This document shows positions 15,658 through 23,933 of a stretch of 64,000 nt of DNA, piece after piece. The translations under genes and the position numbers were made by a program. The stretch lies in contig NZ_MWZD01000017.1 of the NCBI RefSeq assembly GCF_002982315.1, positions 372,001 to 436,000 of the forward strand, in the 5' to 3' direction. Position 1 is the stretch's first letter. Every line of letters begins with the position of its first letter. The stretch is from Leucobacter massiliensis. Lineage in GTDB: Bacteria; Actinomycetota; Actinomycetes; Actinomycetales; Microbacteriaceae. The notes under the pieces are model-generated. The model was not told the DNA's origin, did no database searches, and saw only the letters and a program-made list of their open reading frames with translations.

Positions 15658-16191
15658 ATGGACTGCGACACGAACGGCATCGCCTGCGCTATCGACCAGT
15701 TGTCCGCCCGCATGAACGAACCGTCGGCGATCGAGTGGCTCGCGCTCGTGGTATCGGCATGTGCCGCGATCGGGACGCTCTGGATCGCATGGCTCAACCT
15801 GCGGCTGCTACGCAGGCAGAACGACTTCGAGGCAGAAATCATCGAGGAGAAGTACCGAGCACTGCGACGCCGATATGCTTCGATACTTCGCGTCCACGTC
15901 GCCAATGTTCTGTACGACAGTAACGCTCTTCGGTCATTCGATAGCGAAGAAGAGTCCGTTGTTTTCGAGCAGTTGGAAGAGCTACGCGATGAACTCGGTC
16001 CGAGAGGGCTCCCACTCCCACGCGCCTGGGCAGTGCTCGAAGCTTCCACCGTCGACGCAACTGAGTATGCAGATGTGGAGAAAACGATTGAGCGGGTGCG
16101 GGAGATTCTGAATCGTTGGGTAAACGATCCGAAGAGCGTTGCCGCCGAAATCACGGTCCCACCCGACTCGGGCGTTGAACCGCGAGACTGA
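15658..16191 (+). CDS. membrane protein with cytoplasmic coiled coil, plus-strand cargo gene
   Basis: The product is 177 aa. One transmembrane helix lies at about 24-44 (SAIEWLALVVSACAAIGTL). A helical charged region follows (LRLLRRQNDFEAEIIEEKYR; EESVVFEQLEELRDEL) and then a Trp-containing C-terminus. TACGCT precedes the ATG by 8 bases and no Shine-Dalgarno site is seen, suggesting leaderless expression. It lies alone on the plus strand among leftward phage genes. Its base composition is lower in GC in the second half. Single-span proteins like this can act in exclusion or defence, but nothing here proves it. Confidence 0.65.
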   Translation: MDCDTNGIACAIDQLSARMNEPSAIEWLALVVSACAAIGTLWIAWLNLRLLRRQNDFEAEIIEEKYRALRRRYASILRVHVANVLYDSNALRSFDSEEESVVFEQLEELRDELGPRGLPLPRAWAVLEASTVDATEYADVEKTIERVREILNRWVNDPKSVAAEITVPPDSGVEPRD

Positions 16192-16264
16192 ACGTTCACT
16201 TCACAACTCTTTCGTCCGCGCGGAACGCAACCCAGAAGTTCCCGCAGTCGGCTCGATGACGTGG

Positions 16265-16909
16265 TCACAGCAAACCCGCCTCTCGCAACTTCGCCTCAGC
16301 GAGCGAGACCCGCTGGAACAGCTCCGTGTCGCCGCCGAGATCAGGATGCGACTTGCGCTGACCCAGGCGCAGGAGTCCGCGCGCCTGCTCATGGTCACCC
16401 GCGCGGTACTCGTACCCGTAGGTGTCTGCCAGCCACTCATGTGCAGCACTCCACGAGGAGAAGCTCGCCGGTACCGCGGTTGCCTCGAGTTCGAGGAACC
16501 CGCGGTACTGCTCGCCGTGCCGGGTCACTCCGTATCGGTCGACTTTCCGCAGCGCCTCGAGCGCGAGTGCGATTGCGCGTAGGTTGTCCTGCCACGTCGT
16601 GAACGTGTCGCACGGGTAGGAGAGGTGCCCGTGCCGGGAGTCGAGCGAGAAGATCACGCCCGGGTGCTCGGCGCGCGCATTCGCGTACGGCTTCCCGTCG
16701 CGGCGGAATGCCCCGGCCGGGATCGCGATCAGGAGCTCGGCAGAGTCCTGCTGCGCGCGGGTATCGACGAGGTTGTAGATCTCGCGGTCGAGGATGCGCA
16801 GGGTATCGGTGAGCCCGGCACTGAACGGCGCGGGGCGCCGCTGCGTGCTCAGGGTGCCCGGCCATTCGCGGAGGGGTCCGGTGCGAAGGGTGTCCGGCCA
16901 GGCGCTCAC
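16265..16909 (-). CDS. J-domain (DnaJ-like) phage protein
   Basis: The product is 214 aa from a GTG at 16909 overlapping the previous stop (GTGA). The last ~45 residues are a J-domain-like helical pair with the key HPD triad at 188-190 (RKSHPDLGGDTELFQRV). Residues 1-150 form an unknown domain (DTLRILDREIYNLVDTRAQQ; IIFSLDSR-type strands; CDTFTTWQDNLRAIALALEA). HPD stimulates Hsp70 ATPase, so the protein may recruit host DnaK to phage replication, as lambda P/DnaJ interplay suggests. It lies directly after SSB and helicase genes, in line with that idea. Confidence 0.75.
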   Translation of the reverse strand: MSAWPDTLRTGPLREWPGTLSTQRRPAPFSAGLTDTLRILDREIYNLVDTRAQQDSAELLIAIPAGAFRRDGKPYANARAEHPGVIFSLDSRHGHLSYPCDTFTTWQDNLRAIALALEALRKVDRYGVTRHGEQYRGFLELEATAVPASFSSWSAAHEWLADTYGYEYRAGDHEQARGLLRLGQRKSHPDLGGDTELFQRVSLAEAKLREAGLL

Positions 16910-17151
16910 AGCACGACCTCCCCAGCCTCGGTGCGGATCTGGTACTCGCTGAGGCGGGCGTGCCGCTCGTGCATGTCCTCGTCGATCGCCGCCTCCGCGG
17001 CGTCGGCCTGCTCGCGGAGCTCGGCCGCCAGGGCGCGCGCCTGCGCGGGGGAGTAGTCCTGCCGCTTCCGGCGCTGCCGGAGCTCGACGCGGTACTCGTC
17101 GGTGAACCCGACGGTCGCGAGCTCGACGGTGCGGCTCTCCTGGATGCTCAT
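16906..17151 (-). CDS. small charged phage protein, unknown function
   Basis: The product is 81 aa (MSIQESRTVELATVGFTDEY...). It has a beta start and a long helix (SPAQARALAAELREQADAAE) followed by LSEYQIRTEAGEVVL. The next gene starts on its stop codon (GTGA), and it begins 12 bases after the SSB stop, so it belongs to the replication operon. I do not recognise a family. Confidence 0.6.
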   Translation of the reverse strand: MSIQESRTVELATVGFTDEYRVELRQRRKRQDYSPAQARALAAELREQADAAEAAIDEDMHERHARLSEYQIRTEAGEVVL

Positions 17152-17163
17152 GGTGTCCGCCTC

Positions 17164-17682
17164 CTAGAACGTCTGCTCGTCGTCGAAGCCGCCCGCGGCG
17201 GGCGTACCCCACGCCGGCTGACCCTGCGGGGCGCCGAAGCCGCCGCCCTCGGTGCTCCCGTAGGTCGGCTGCTGGCCGACGCCGGACGGCGCGTACCCTC
17301 CGCCAGCGGGGCCCCCGGACCCGGCGCGCGCGACCGACGCCGTCGCAAAGCGCAGCGAAGGGCCGACCTCCTCGACCTCGAGATCGAGGGACGTGCGCTG
17401 CTGGCCCTGGTTGTCGGTGTAGGAGCGCTGCGAGAGTAGCCCCTGCACGATGACGCGCATGCCCTTCGTTAGCGACGAGGCGATGTTCTCGGCGTAGTCG
17501 CCGTACGCGCGGCACCCGACCCAGAGGGCCTCGCCGTCGACCCAGTCGCCGGACTGGCGGTCCTTCACGCGGGGCGTGGAAGCGATGCGGAATGTCACCC
17601 AGGGCTTCCCTGCCTGGCTGACACGCTGCTCGGGGTCCGCGACGACGTTCCCGATGATGGTGATGAGCGGCTCTCCGGCCAT
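17164..17682 (-). CDS. ssb: single-stranded DNA-binding protein
   Basis: The product is 172 aa. An OB-fold fills residues 1-110 (PLITIIGNVVADPEQRVSQA; WVTFRIASTPRVKDRQSGDW; GMRVIVQGLLSQRSY). A Gly/Pro/Gln-rich linker follows and the acidic tip is DDEQTF, close to the canonical DDDIPF that binds partner proteins. It protects single-stranded DNA during phage replication and recombination. It starts 3 bases after the helicase stop. It is distinct from a host ssb because of its place in the phage operon. Confidence 0.93.
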   Translation of the reverse strand: MAGEPLITIIGNVVADPEQRVSQAGKPWVTFRIASTPRVKDRQSGDWVDGEALWVGCRAYGDYAENIASSLTKGMRVIVQGLLSQRSYTDNQGQQRTSLDLEVEEVGPSLRFATASVARAGSGGPAGGGYAPSGVGQQPTYGSTEGGGFGAPQGQPAWGTPAAGGFDDEQTF

Positions 17683-17685
17683 GAT

Positions 17686-19002
17686 CTATACCTCTCCCGG
17701 CTCGAGGAGAGCCGTGGTCTCGTGTTCCTTCTGGACGATGCGTGCGAACTGGCCCTCGAAGCGGAGCGTTCGCGTCCCGGTGTCTCCCTGCCGGTTCTTC
17801 GCGGTGATGAAGTCGACGTCGGACGTCTTGACGACGCGGCCGCCGACCTTCTTCTCGCCGCGGTGCATGAGCACGACGGCGTCGGATGCGTGTTCAAGGC
17901 CCGCCGAGCCGCGCAGGTCCGAGAGGATCGGGCGCGGGTTGGGCCGGTTGGTCATGTTGCGGTTGAGCTGCTCGAGGATGAGGACAGAGCAGCCGAGCTC
18001 CTTGGCGAGCTGCTTCCCGCCGTTCGCCCAGTCCTCGAGATCCTGCTGCCGGGACGCTGACGACGGCGGCGACTTCACGAGGCCCAGGTAGTCGATCACC
18101 AGGAGCCCGAGGTCGCCCTTCCGGTGCAGGGCGCGGGCGAAGCCGACGATGTCCTCCCAGCGGGCGCCGGGCCGGTCGTACACCTCGAGGGGGAGGGCCT
18201 GCACCGCGGCCTCCGCCTCCCGCACCGACGCCCAGCCCTGCTCGGTGAGCTGATGATTCTGCAGGGCGGACTGGTGGATGCCGCGCATCATCGAGATCAG
18301 CCGCTTCAAGAGGTCCTTCTCGGTCATCTCGAGCGACACGTAGCCGACCCGCTTCCCGAGCTCGGCGATGTGAAGCGCGAGCTGCAGACCGAAGATCGAC
18401 TTCCCGCCGCCCGAGCGCGCCGCGACCGTGTAGAGGCTGCCCGGCCGGATCCCGCCGATCATCGCGTTCAGCGACGGCCACGGCGTCGGGGTGAACGGCG
18501 CCCGCGTGCGCATCTCCTCGACGAGCTCGTCGAACACCGACCCGATGGGGCGGGACTGTCGGAGAGTCCCGCCCCGCAGCTCGTCGATGATGCCGGCCGC
18601 GCGCTCGACGATGTCACCGTCGTTGTCACCGGCCGCTGCGAGCTGCTGTACCGCGAGCGCGGCCTCGGCGAGCTTGCGGCGCTCGCCGTGCCGGCGCACG
18701 ATCTCCGCGTACTGCGGCGCCTGGATGCCGTACGCGCCGAGCCCGTTCAGTTCGTGCGGGTAGCTGGGCGGGATCTCGTGCGTGCGGCCCGCCGCTATGA
18801 CGCGGTCGTTCACGGTGATCGGGGACACGATGCCCCCGCGGTCCGCGACGTCGCACATCACCTCGTAGACGGCCGCGTTCCGCGGGACCGCGAAGTCGGT
18901 CGCGCGGACCACCTGCCGCACCTGCCAGATCCGCGACGGCTCCGCGAAGATCGCGCAGAGGAGGAAGCCCTCCGTGGCGGGGTCGTACTGGATCTCGGTC
19001 AC
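17686..19002 (-). CDS. replicative DNA helicase, DnaB-like
   Basis: The product is 438 aa from a GTG at 19002 overlapping the previous stop (GTGA). The N-terminal domain (about 1-110) has AIFAEPSRIWQVRQVVRATD. The RecA-type motor follows: Walker A ARSGGGKSIFG near 207-217, a Walker B-like LLVIDYLGLV and QLNRNMTNRPNPRP (motif H4-like). Loop sequence SDLRGSAGLEHASDAVVLMH is typical of DnaB. It unwinds phage origins; a loader is likely the upstream winged-helix protein or a host factor. Length is similar to bacterial DnaB. Confidence 0.92.
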   Translation of the reverse strand: MTEIQYDPATEGFLLCAIFAEPSRIWQVRQVVRATDFAVPRNAAVYEVMCDVADRGGIVSPITVNDRVIAAGRTHEIPPSYPHELNGLGAYGIQAPQYAEIVRRHGERRKLAEAALAVQQLAAAGDNDGDIVERAAGIIDELRGGTLRQSRPIGSVFDELVEEMRTRAPFTPTPWPSLNAMIGGIRPGSLYTVAARSGGGKSIFGLQLALHIAELGKRVGYVSLEMTEKDLLKRLISMMRGIHQSALQNHQLTEQGWASVREAEAAVQALPLEVYDRPGARWEDIVGFARALHRKGDLGLLVIDYLGLVKSPPSSASRQQDLEDWANGGKQLAKELGCSVLILEQLNRNMTNRPNPRPILSDLRGSAGLEHASDAVVLMHRGEKKVGGRVVKTSDVDFITAKNRQGDTGTRTLRFEGQFARIVQKEHETTALLEPGEV

Positions 19003-19337
19003 GCGAGCTCTCCGTCCTCGAGGATCTGCACGATGTCGCCCGGAGTGATCCACCGGTGCCGGTTCGGGCCGAGGAAGTACGCCGACACCGCGGCGCGCGC
19101 GTCTTCCATCGCGATCCGGTACGGGCCGAGCGCGTCAAGCCATGCTTGCGCCTCGTGCTCGCCGCGCTCGCGATTGTCGAGAGCCGCGACGTACGCGAGC
19201 AGGTTGAACGCGTCGATCCGAGTCGCGATCCGTGGACGGCGATCTGCGGCCTCAGAATCGGCAAGGACGACCGACTGGCCGACGCGCTCCTGATCGCCCG
19301 CGGTGCGCCCCATTGCGGCGCGCTCCGCCTGGGTCAT
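18999..19337 (-). CDS. small phage replication-region protein
   Basis: The product is 112 aa from an ATG at 19337 with GGAG 9 bases upstream. A GTG 27 bases earlier is a possible alternative. It is helical (ATRIDAFNLLAYVAALDNRE; AMEDARAAVSAYFLGPNRHR) and ends WITPGDIVQILEDGELA. Proteins of this kind with the motif ITPGDI lie before DnaB-like helicases in actinophages and may be helicase loaders, which is inference. It overlaps the helicase start by 4 bases. Confidence 0.65.
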   Translation of the reverse strand: MTQAERAAMGRTAGDQERVGQSVVLADSEAADRRPRIATRIDAFNLLAYVAALDNRERGEHEAQAWLDALGPYRIAMEDARAAVSAYFLGPNRHRWITPGDIVQILEDGELA

Positions 19338-19341
19338 GCCC

Positions 19342-20094
19342 TCACGCTCCGAGCGCACGATGCACCTCCCCGGCCTGCATCGCTCGAGCACGCTCGGCCA
19401 TGCGCTCCACCGCGGTCCCGCCTCCGGCACCCGAGCGCTGCGGCAGCGGCCCGTTCTCCCACGCCTCAGCGTTCAGCCATGACGCGGGGTACTTCGTGAA
19501 CGCCTGAACCCGGTTCGGATCATCGCGGTAGGCGATCGCCGCAGCAGCGAGCACCTCGGCCGTCGTCTTCTTCAGAGCGGCCTTGTAGGCGGTCCGGGCC
19601 CGGCCCTTGTCCTTCTTCAGGGGATAGAGTTGCCACCACTCGTCGAAGGAGTGCGCACTCTGCGCATGCGCAGATGCGCATGTATCTACCTCAGAACTAT
19701 CTACCTCTATAGAGAGGTACGAATGCTCGCTGGTGCCGGTTGCCCTGTCGTGAGGTGCCGGTTGCCCAGCACCCCTACCGGCACCTGATGCCGGAAGCTC
19801 TTCGTCGGTGCGCAGCGGCCGATCCATCAGGCGATACCCGTCCGGGAGGCGTCCGTTTCCTGCGCCTCCTCGCCGCACGCGTTCGACGACGCCGAGCGCT
19901 TCGAGCTCGGCGAGCGCATCCCGCACCTTCCGCTCCGAACACCGGGCCTCATCGGCCAGCGTGGCCTGTGACGGGTAGTTCCCTCGGAGACCTGCCCGCG
20001 TGGCCAGGGCGCCGAACACCATCACGGCGTACAGCGACACTCGCTCGTGCTCGCGGAACATCCACGTGGGGATCGCGGCGAATCCTTCAGCCAT
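19342..20094 (-). CDS. winged-helix replication initiator-like protein
   Basis: The product is 250 aa from an ATG at 20094. The N-terminal ~95 residues are a winged helix (YPSQATLADEARCSERKVRD; ALAELEALGVVERVRRGGAG), like phage replisome organisers. The C-terminal domain has FDEWWQLYPLKKDKGRARTA and FTKYPASWLNAEAWEN, a pattern found in phage replication proteins next to DnaB helicases. The middle (residues about 100-150) is low complexity. It probably binds the phage origin and brings in helicase. It is 5 bases downstream of an HNH gene stop. Confidence 0.8.
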   Translation of the reverse strand: MAEGFAAIPTWMFREHERVSLYAVMVFGALATRAGLRGNYPSQATLADEARCSERKVRDALAELEALGVVERVRRGGAGNGRLPDGYRLMDRPLRTDEELPASGAGRGAGQPAPHDRATGTSEHSYLSIEVDSSEVDTCASAHAQSAHSFDEWWQLYPLKKDKGRARTAYKAALKKTTAEVLAAAAIAYRDDPNRVQAFTKYPASWLNAEAWENGPLPQRSGAGGGTAVERMAERARAMQAGEVHRALGA

Positions 20095-20099
20095 CTCTC

Positions 20100-20459
20100 T
20101 CAACTCCTTCCTGTTACTGCTGGACGGACGTGCTTGCCGCCTTCGTCGTCGAGCCACCACGACCGGCCACCGAGATCCACGAACGGGACCTCGGACTCGT
20201 GCCGGCGCTCGTGCCGGGAGATCGCCCACCCGTCCGGCGGGTTCCCCTGGTGTGCCTTCCCGTGGCAGCCGGTGTGGTTCCCCGACCCGCAGAGCGCGAG
20301 CAGGTTCGCGAGGTTGTGGCGCCCGCCTCGGCCGAGGAATCGCCGGTGGTGGATGTTCGTCGCCGGCCGCCCGCACCCGGCCTCGCACATGCCGCCGGAG
20401 CGGTCCTCGAGCTTCTCGACCGTGGCCGCCGGCATAGGCCCGCTCTTCCGATTGCTCAT
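20100..20459 (-). CDS. HNH endonuclease, second copy in prophage
   Basis: The product is 119 aa. Zinc-binding Cys residues appear in GGMCEAGCGRPATNIHHRRF with the HH pair as core, then NLANLLALCGSGNHTGCHGK; His and Asn fit an HNH/McrA-type fold. It lies in the replication operon, not near terminase, so it could be a homing or DNA-processing enzyme. It is not closely similar to the HNH near 12.7 kb. Both ends overlap neighbours by 4 bases or are within 6 bases. Confidence 0.85.
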   Translation of the reverse strand: MSNRKSGPMPAATVEKLEDRSGGMCEAGCGRPATNIHHRRFLGRGGRHNLANLLALCGSGNHTGCHGKAHQGNPPDGWAISRHERRHESEVPFVDLGGRSWWLDDEGGKHVRPAVTGRS

Positions 20460-20641
20460 CCGTACACGCTCGACTTCTGCACACGGAACTCGTGGACCCC
20501 GGACCAGACCACGCGTGGGTAAGCGTGGAGCGACTCGAGGACGAGCATCCCCGTCTTCGCGTTCCGCTCCTCCACCCGGTACGCCTTCGGCTCGCCGTCC
20601 ACGCGGACGATGTCGCCGACATGGATCTCCTGCAGCGTCAC
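20456..20641 (-). CDS. small SH3-like phage protein
   Basis: The product is 61 aa (MTLQEIHVGDIVRVDGEPKA...). It is all-beta (IVRVDGEPKAYRVEERNAKT; VLESLHAYPRVVWSGVHEFR), an SH3-like barrel pattern. It overlaps both the gene before (4 bases at 20638-20641) and after (20456-20459). The function is unknown. Confidence 0.6.
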   Translation of the reverse strand: MTLQEIHVGDIVRVDGEPKAYRVEERNAKTGMLVLESLHAYPRVVWSGVHEFRVQKSSVYG

Positions 20642-21024
20642 AGCGTCACCCCGAACTTCTCGGCTGCGAGTTCCGCGATTCCATCGCCGGCCAGCTCGAA
20701 CCGCTCCCGGCCGAGCCGCACGACCTCGAGCAGCACGCCCTTGATGAGGTGCTGCCTCGTCTCGTCGAGCTCCCGCTCCTTCTCCTCGAGCCGGCGCCCG
20801 AGGTCCGCGGCCTCGGCCCGAGCTTCGTCACGTTCGGCGACGAGGCCCGCGTGCCGCGAGACGTCCGACCAGTCGGGCTCCTCGCCGAGGTCTGCGAACG
20901 CTTCCTCGCAGTGGCGGGTGAGGGCGTTCGTCACGTCCATGGCGCCGCGCGCGTACCCCGTGGCGAACTGATGCAGCCGCTCGGCGCCCGCCCGCATCTT
21001 CTCGTTGTCGTTCATGTCTGTCAT
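20638..21024 (-). CDS. coiled-coil phage protein, unknown function
   Basis: The product is 128 aa. Residues 55-95 are a clear coiled coil (AGLVAERDEARAEAADLGRR; LEEKERELDETRQHLIKG). The N-terminus is helical and acidic. It overlaps neighbours by 4 bases at each end. No family is recognised. Confidence 0.6.
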   Translation of the reverse strand: MTDMNDNEKMRAGAERLHQFATGYARGAMDVTNALTRHCEEAFADLGEEPDWSDVSRHAGLVAERDEARAEAADLGRRLEEKERELDETRQHLIKGVLLEVVRLGRERFELAGDGIAELAAEKFGVTL

Positions 21025-21470
21025 GCCCTCCTCGGGTTCGATGCGAGCTGGTAGGTGGCGAGCACGAGCTTCGACTGCGTCTGCAAGCTCGACTTCCGCG
21101 AGTCGACGAGGTCAGCGAGGCCCTTCGCGTACCGGTAGGCGATCTGCGCGGCCGCCTCCTCCGCCCGCTCCTGCTCGGTGGCGAGGTCCACGGCGGCCGC
21201 ACGCTCCGCGGCGTTCTTGCCCTCCGCGGCGACCTGCGCCTTGGACCGGGCGCGCAGCAGCACCTCGGCCGCGTCGGCGCGCACCTTGTCGGCCTCCTTC
21301 ACGATCCACAGCGCCTTGTTCGCGACCGACTCGACGAGCTCGAGCTGGTTCGCGATCTCGTCGGGGGTGCGGACCTCGCCCGGGGCGGGCGGCTCGATCG
21401 CGATCTCCTTCCGCATCTTCGCCACCCACCCCTCGACCTCGGCGGCGGTGTGCGGGGTCGGCGCGTTCAT
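21021..21470 (-). CDS. helical phage protein near RecT, unknown function
   Basis: The product is 149 aa from an ATG at 21470 that overlaps the RecT stop (ATGA). It is almost entirely helical (EVEGWVAKMRKEIAIEPP; ANQLELVESVANKALWIVKE; VDLATEQERAEEAAAQIAYR). Genes of this form directly downstream of RecT are frequent in actinophages and may assist recombination, but there is no motif. An upstream extension in the same frame is antisense-like and rejected. Confidence 0.6.
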   Translation of the reverse strand: MNAPTPHTAAEVEGWVAKMRKEIAIEPPAPGEVRTPDEIANQLELVESVANKALWIVKEADKVRADAAEVLLRARSKAQVAAEGKNAAERAAAVDLATEQERAEEAAAQIAYRYAKGLADLVDSRKSSLQTQSKLVLATYQLASNPRRA

Positions 21471-22336
21471 GCCCGCTCCTGCAGGCGCGCCTTGCGGCGC
21501 TGGATCATCGCACTCAGCGGCGTCCCGATCGCGTCCACCGGCTCCGAGAGCACCTGCTCCCGCTGCGCGTCCTCCCAGACCGAGCGCAGCTCGTCCACAC
21601 TGGCGGCATCCGCGATCCGAGAGGCCCAGGCCTCGACATCGAACGACGGCGCCGGGTTCTCCCCGACGAGCTCGCCCTCGACCGTCTCCGGCTCGGGCTC
21701 CGGGGCGGGCTGCGGCGGAACGCTCTGAGCGCGCGGGCCGTTGTCGGCCTGCGCCATTTCGTCCGCCGTGTACAGGCCCGAGAAGTCCTGCGGGTACGCC
21801 TTCCTGAGCGCGAGCGCCTCGGCGACCTTCGACGTCATCAGCGCCGGCATCTTGCCCCACTGACCGGTCGGGCGGCCGTCCTTCAGAGGGACGTACTCGT
21901 CGTACCGCGCGACGGCGGTGACGGGCTTCACGAAACCCTCGAGGTAGAGCGTGATGCGGGCGGCGGCCGGCGGCTCGTTCTCGAGCCATACGTCCCGCCA
22001 GACGCCGTCCTTCCCGCACCAGTGCTCCTCCATCCCGCGGAAGGTGTTCTTGCGATCCCGGATCACCCGGAACCCGTCGATCGACGTCTGGATCGTGTAC
22101 TTCGTCACCCACTGCCCGTTTACCTTGCTCCGGCGGGCGATCATGTAGATCTGCCGAGCGAACGGGTCCAGGCCCGACCGCTTCGCCTGGTGGAAGAACG
22201 CCTCGATGTCACCCCGAGGCGCATCCCCGAGGCCCATCTGCACGAGGGCCGCCTGCTGCGCATCGTTGAAGAACGTCTGCTCCGACGCGATGACGAGGTT
22301 CGTGCTCGTCTCGCGTTCTGTGACTGCTGCACTCAT
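21467..22336 (-). CDS. RecT/Bet family single-strand annealing protein
   Basis: The product is 289 aa. Family features are FFHQAKRSGLDPFARQIYMI at about 46-65, YTIQTSIDGFRVIRDRKNTF, GVWRDVWLENEPPAAARITL, GQWGKMPALMTSKVAEALAL and RKAYPQDFSGLYTADEM. It anneals single-stranded DNA after the YqaJ exonuclease resects ends. AAGGAG lies before the ATG. The C-terminus has an acidic Pro/Glu linker and a helical tail. Confidence 0.93.
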   Translation of the reverse strand: MSAAVTERETSTNLVIASEQTFFNDAQQAALVQMGLGDAPRGDIEAFFHQAKRSGLDPFARQIYMIARRSKVNGQWVTKYTIQTSIDGFRVIRDRKNTFRGMEEHWCGKDGVWRDVWLENEPPAAARITLYLEGFVKPVTAVARYDEYVPLKDGRPTGQWGKMPALMTSKVAEALALRKAYPQDFSGLYTADEMAQADNGPRAQSVPPQPAPEPEPETVEGELVGENPAPSFDVEAWASRIADAASVDELRSVWEDAQREQVLSEPVDAIGTPLSAMIQRRKARLQERA

Positions 22337-22875
22337 TACTTTTGCTCCTTGACGCCGTGTCGAATAGATGCCGCGTGACGTGCTCGCTCGGAACGCACGG
22401 CTGGGTCGAGGTGTGCATACGCACCTGCCCCTGTTGGACGGACCTTGTCGAGCTGCTCGCGGCGAGCTGCTCGACCCGGTTCCGTGAGTTCGGTTGTTCC
22501 GCCCGCATTACGCCAAGCCCGTGCTCCGGCCCGCAGGCTCCCCTCACGTGATGCGAACTGGTTCTTGCCGCGACGGACGTTGCGCTCCCGGTATTCGGGT
22601 GACGTGATGCTGTCGAGCTGCTTCATCCCAGCGATTTCGCGGAGTTCCTTCGCCGAGATGCCGTGGGTACGTGGAACGTGATTGCCGAGGCTCTGAAACG
22701 GCCCACTGCCGCATATCGGGCAGATGCCCCGCTCGATTGCCTCCCGGATTGCCTTCTGGCTTTCGAGAGGAAGTACCGCGCCGTGCACACCAGCCGCGAC
22801 CGTATGTGCACGCTTAGCGCGGAGGACCGTCTCTGACTCACCCCTGATGCTTGCCTCGACGCTCCTGCCACTCAT
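22336..22875 (-). CDS. zinc-finger phage protein, MucR-like N-terminus
   Basis: The product is 179 aa from an ATG at 22875 that overlaps the exonuclease stop (TAATG). ERGICPICGSGPFQSLGNHV then PRTHGISAKELREIAGM (about 53-88) is a C2H2-type finger like actinophage MucR/Ros-related proteins. The C-terminal half has Arg-rich repeats (RERNVRRGKNQFASREG; ARREQLDKVR; VRSERARHAASIRHG) similar to modules seen in some DNA-binding and homing-type proteins. It probably binds DNA. GC is slightly lower than neighbours. It overlaps RecT by one base at 22336. Confidence 0.6.
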   Translation of the reverse strand: MSGRSVEASIRGESETVLRAKRAHTVAAGVHGAVLPLESQKAIREAIERGICPICGSGPFQSLGNHVPRTHGISAKELREIAGMKQLDSITSPEYRERNVRRGKNQFASREGSLRAGARAWRNAGGTTELTEPGRAARREQLDKVRPTGAGAYAHLDPAVRSERARHAASIRHGVKEQK

Positions 22876-23933
22876 TACTTCGTTCCCTTCCCGGCGGTCA
22901 CGGTCGCCCGCGCCGCCTTGCCCTTCTTCACGGTCGGAACCGTCTTCGTGTGTTGGTTCGCGAGCTCGTCCCAGGCGGCCTGCAGCTTCTCCACGCGGGC
23001 CTTCGCCCGGGCGAGCTGCTGCGCCTCCTTCGGGTGCGCGGCCTCCGCCGCCTCGAGGTCGACCTCTTCCAGCTCGAGCACCTCGTCCGGCGTGCCGGGC
23101 GTGATCGTCACGCGAGCGAGCGGGGACTTCTGCGAGATCCCCAGATCGATCAGTGCGGCGTATGAGTGCTTCTTGAGTGCCGCCCACGCCTTCTCCTCGG
23201 CGATCGCGCGGAGGTAGTTCACGGCGTGCGTGTCCACTTCCTCGTCGATCGCCGGGGCGCCCTCCTCGCGCTGCCGATCGAGCTCGGCGAGGAACTCGTC
23301 CGCTACGGCCACGAGCTCGGCGATGAGGGCGTCATCCCGCTCGATCCAGTGCCGGTGCTCGGGGCCCGGGAAGAACGACCCGTCGGGGTCCTCGTGGCGT
23401 TCCTCGACAACGAACCGGCAGCGCGCCGCCCCGATCACGTACATCACCCACTGCACCTGGAACAGGTAGCCCTTCGCGTCGAACCGCTCCGAGCCCGGCG
23501 GCAGGTCATAGCCGGCCGTCTTGATCTCGGACACGTGCAGCTCGTCGTCGAACGTGACCGCGATCCCGTCCGGCGAGGCGAGGTACCGGGAGTTGTCGGG
23601 GTGGTGGAACACGCGCGACTCGGGGGCGAAGCCCTCGCCGGTGAGGCGCGCCGCGATGATCGGCTCCCGCTCCTTCCCCCAGCCGATGACGGGCACGTGG
23701 GACAGGTCGGCCACCTCGTCGATGCGGCCGAGCTTGCGTGCGATGAGGTCGGCCTGCGAGACGTAGGAGGAGCGTCCGAGCCGACGCAGGTAGAGGTCGC
23801 GGATCTCGGTTGCGGTGATGCCCTGGCGCCGTTCAGCGAGCCACGCCTCGCGGTTCTGGTCAGATGCGCCGGCGCGCGCCTCGAGATCCGCGAGCGCGGG
23901 CGCCGTGTCGAGGTCTGAGATGGTGAGGCTCAC
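22875..23933 (-). CDS. YqaJ-like viral recombinase / exonuclease
   Basis: The product is 352 aa. Nuclease motifs are QGITATEI (Glu43), VIGWGKEREPIIAARL (Glu90), YLASPDGIAVTF (Asp122) and LHVSEIKTAGYD (Glu136, Lys138), then YLFQVQWVMYVIGAARCRFV. This is the PD-(D/E)XK lambda-exonuclease fold that resects DNA for RecT. The C-terminal ~90 residues are helical and end in a Lys-rich tail (KGKAARATVTAGKGTK). It overlaps genes on both sides, so it is part of one recombination operon. Confidence 0.92.
   Translation of the reverse strand: MSLTISDLDTAPALADLEARAGASDQNREAWLAERRQGITATEIRDLYLRRLGRSSYVSQADLIARKLGRIDEVADLSHVPVIGWGKEREPIIAARLTGEGFAPESRVFHHPDNSRYLASPDGIAVTFDDELHVSEIKTAGYDLPPGSERFDAKGYLFQVQWVMYVIGAARCRFVVEERHEDPDGSFFPGPEHRHWIERDDALIAELVAVADEFLAELDRQREEGAPAIDEEVDTHAVNYLRAIAEEKAWAALKKHSYAALIDLGISQKSPLARVTITPGTPDEVLELEEVDLEAAEAAHPKEAQQLARAKARVEKLQAAWDELANQHTKTVPTVKKGKAARATVTAGKGTK

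Noticed and set aside
15600-16268. Minus-strand frame of 222 codons opposite the membrane cargo gene
   Set aside because: Its Ser/Arg-rich translation has no motif, while the plus strand has a transmembrane helix and a coiled coil.
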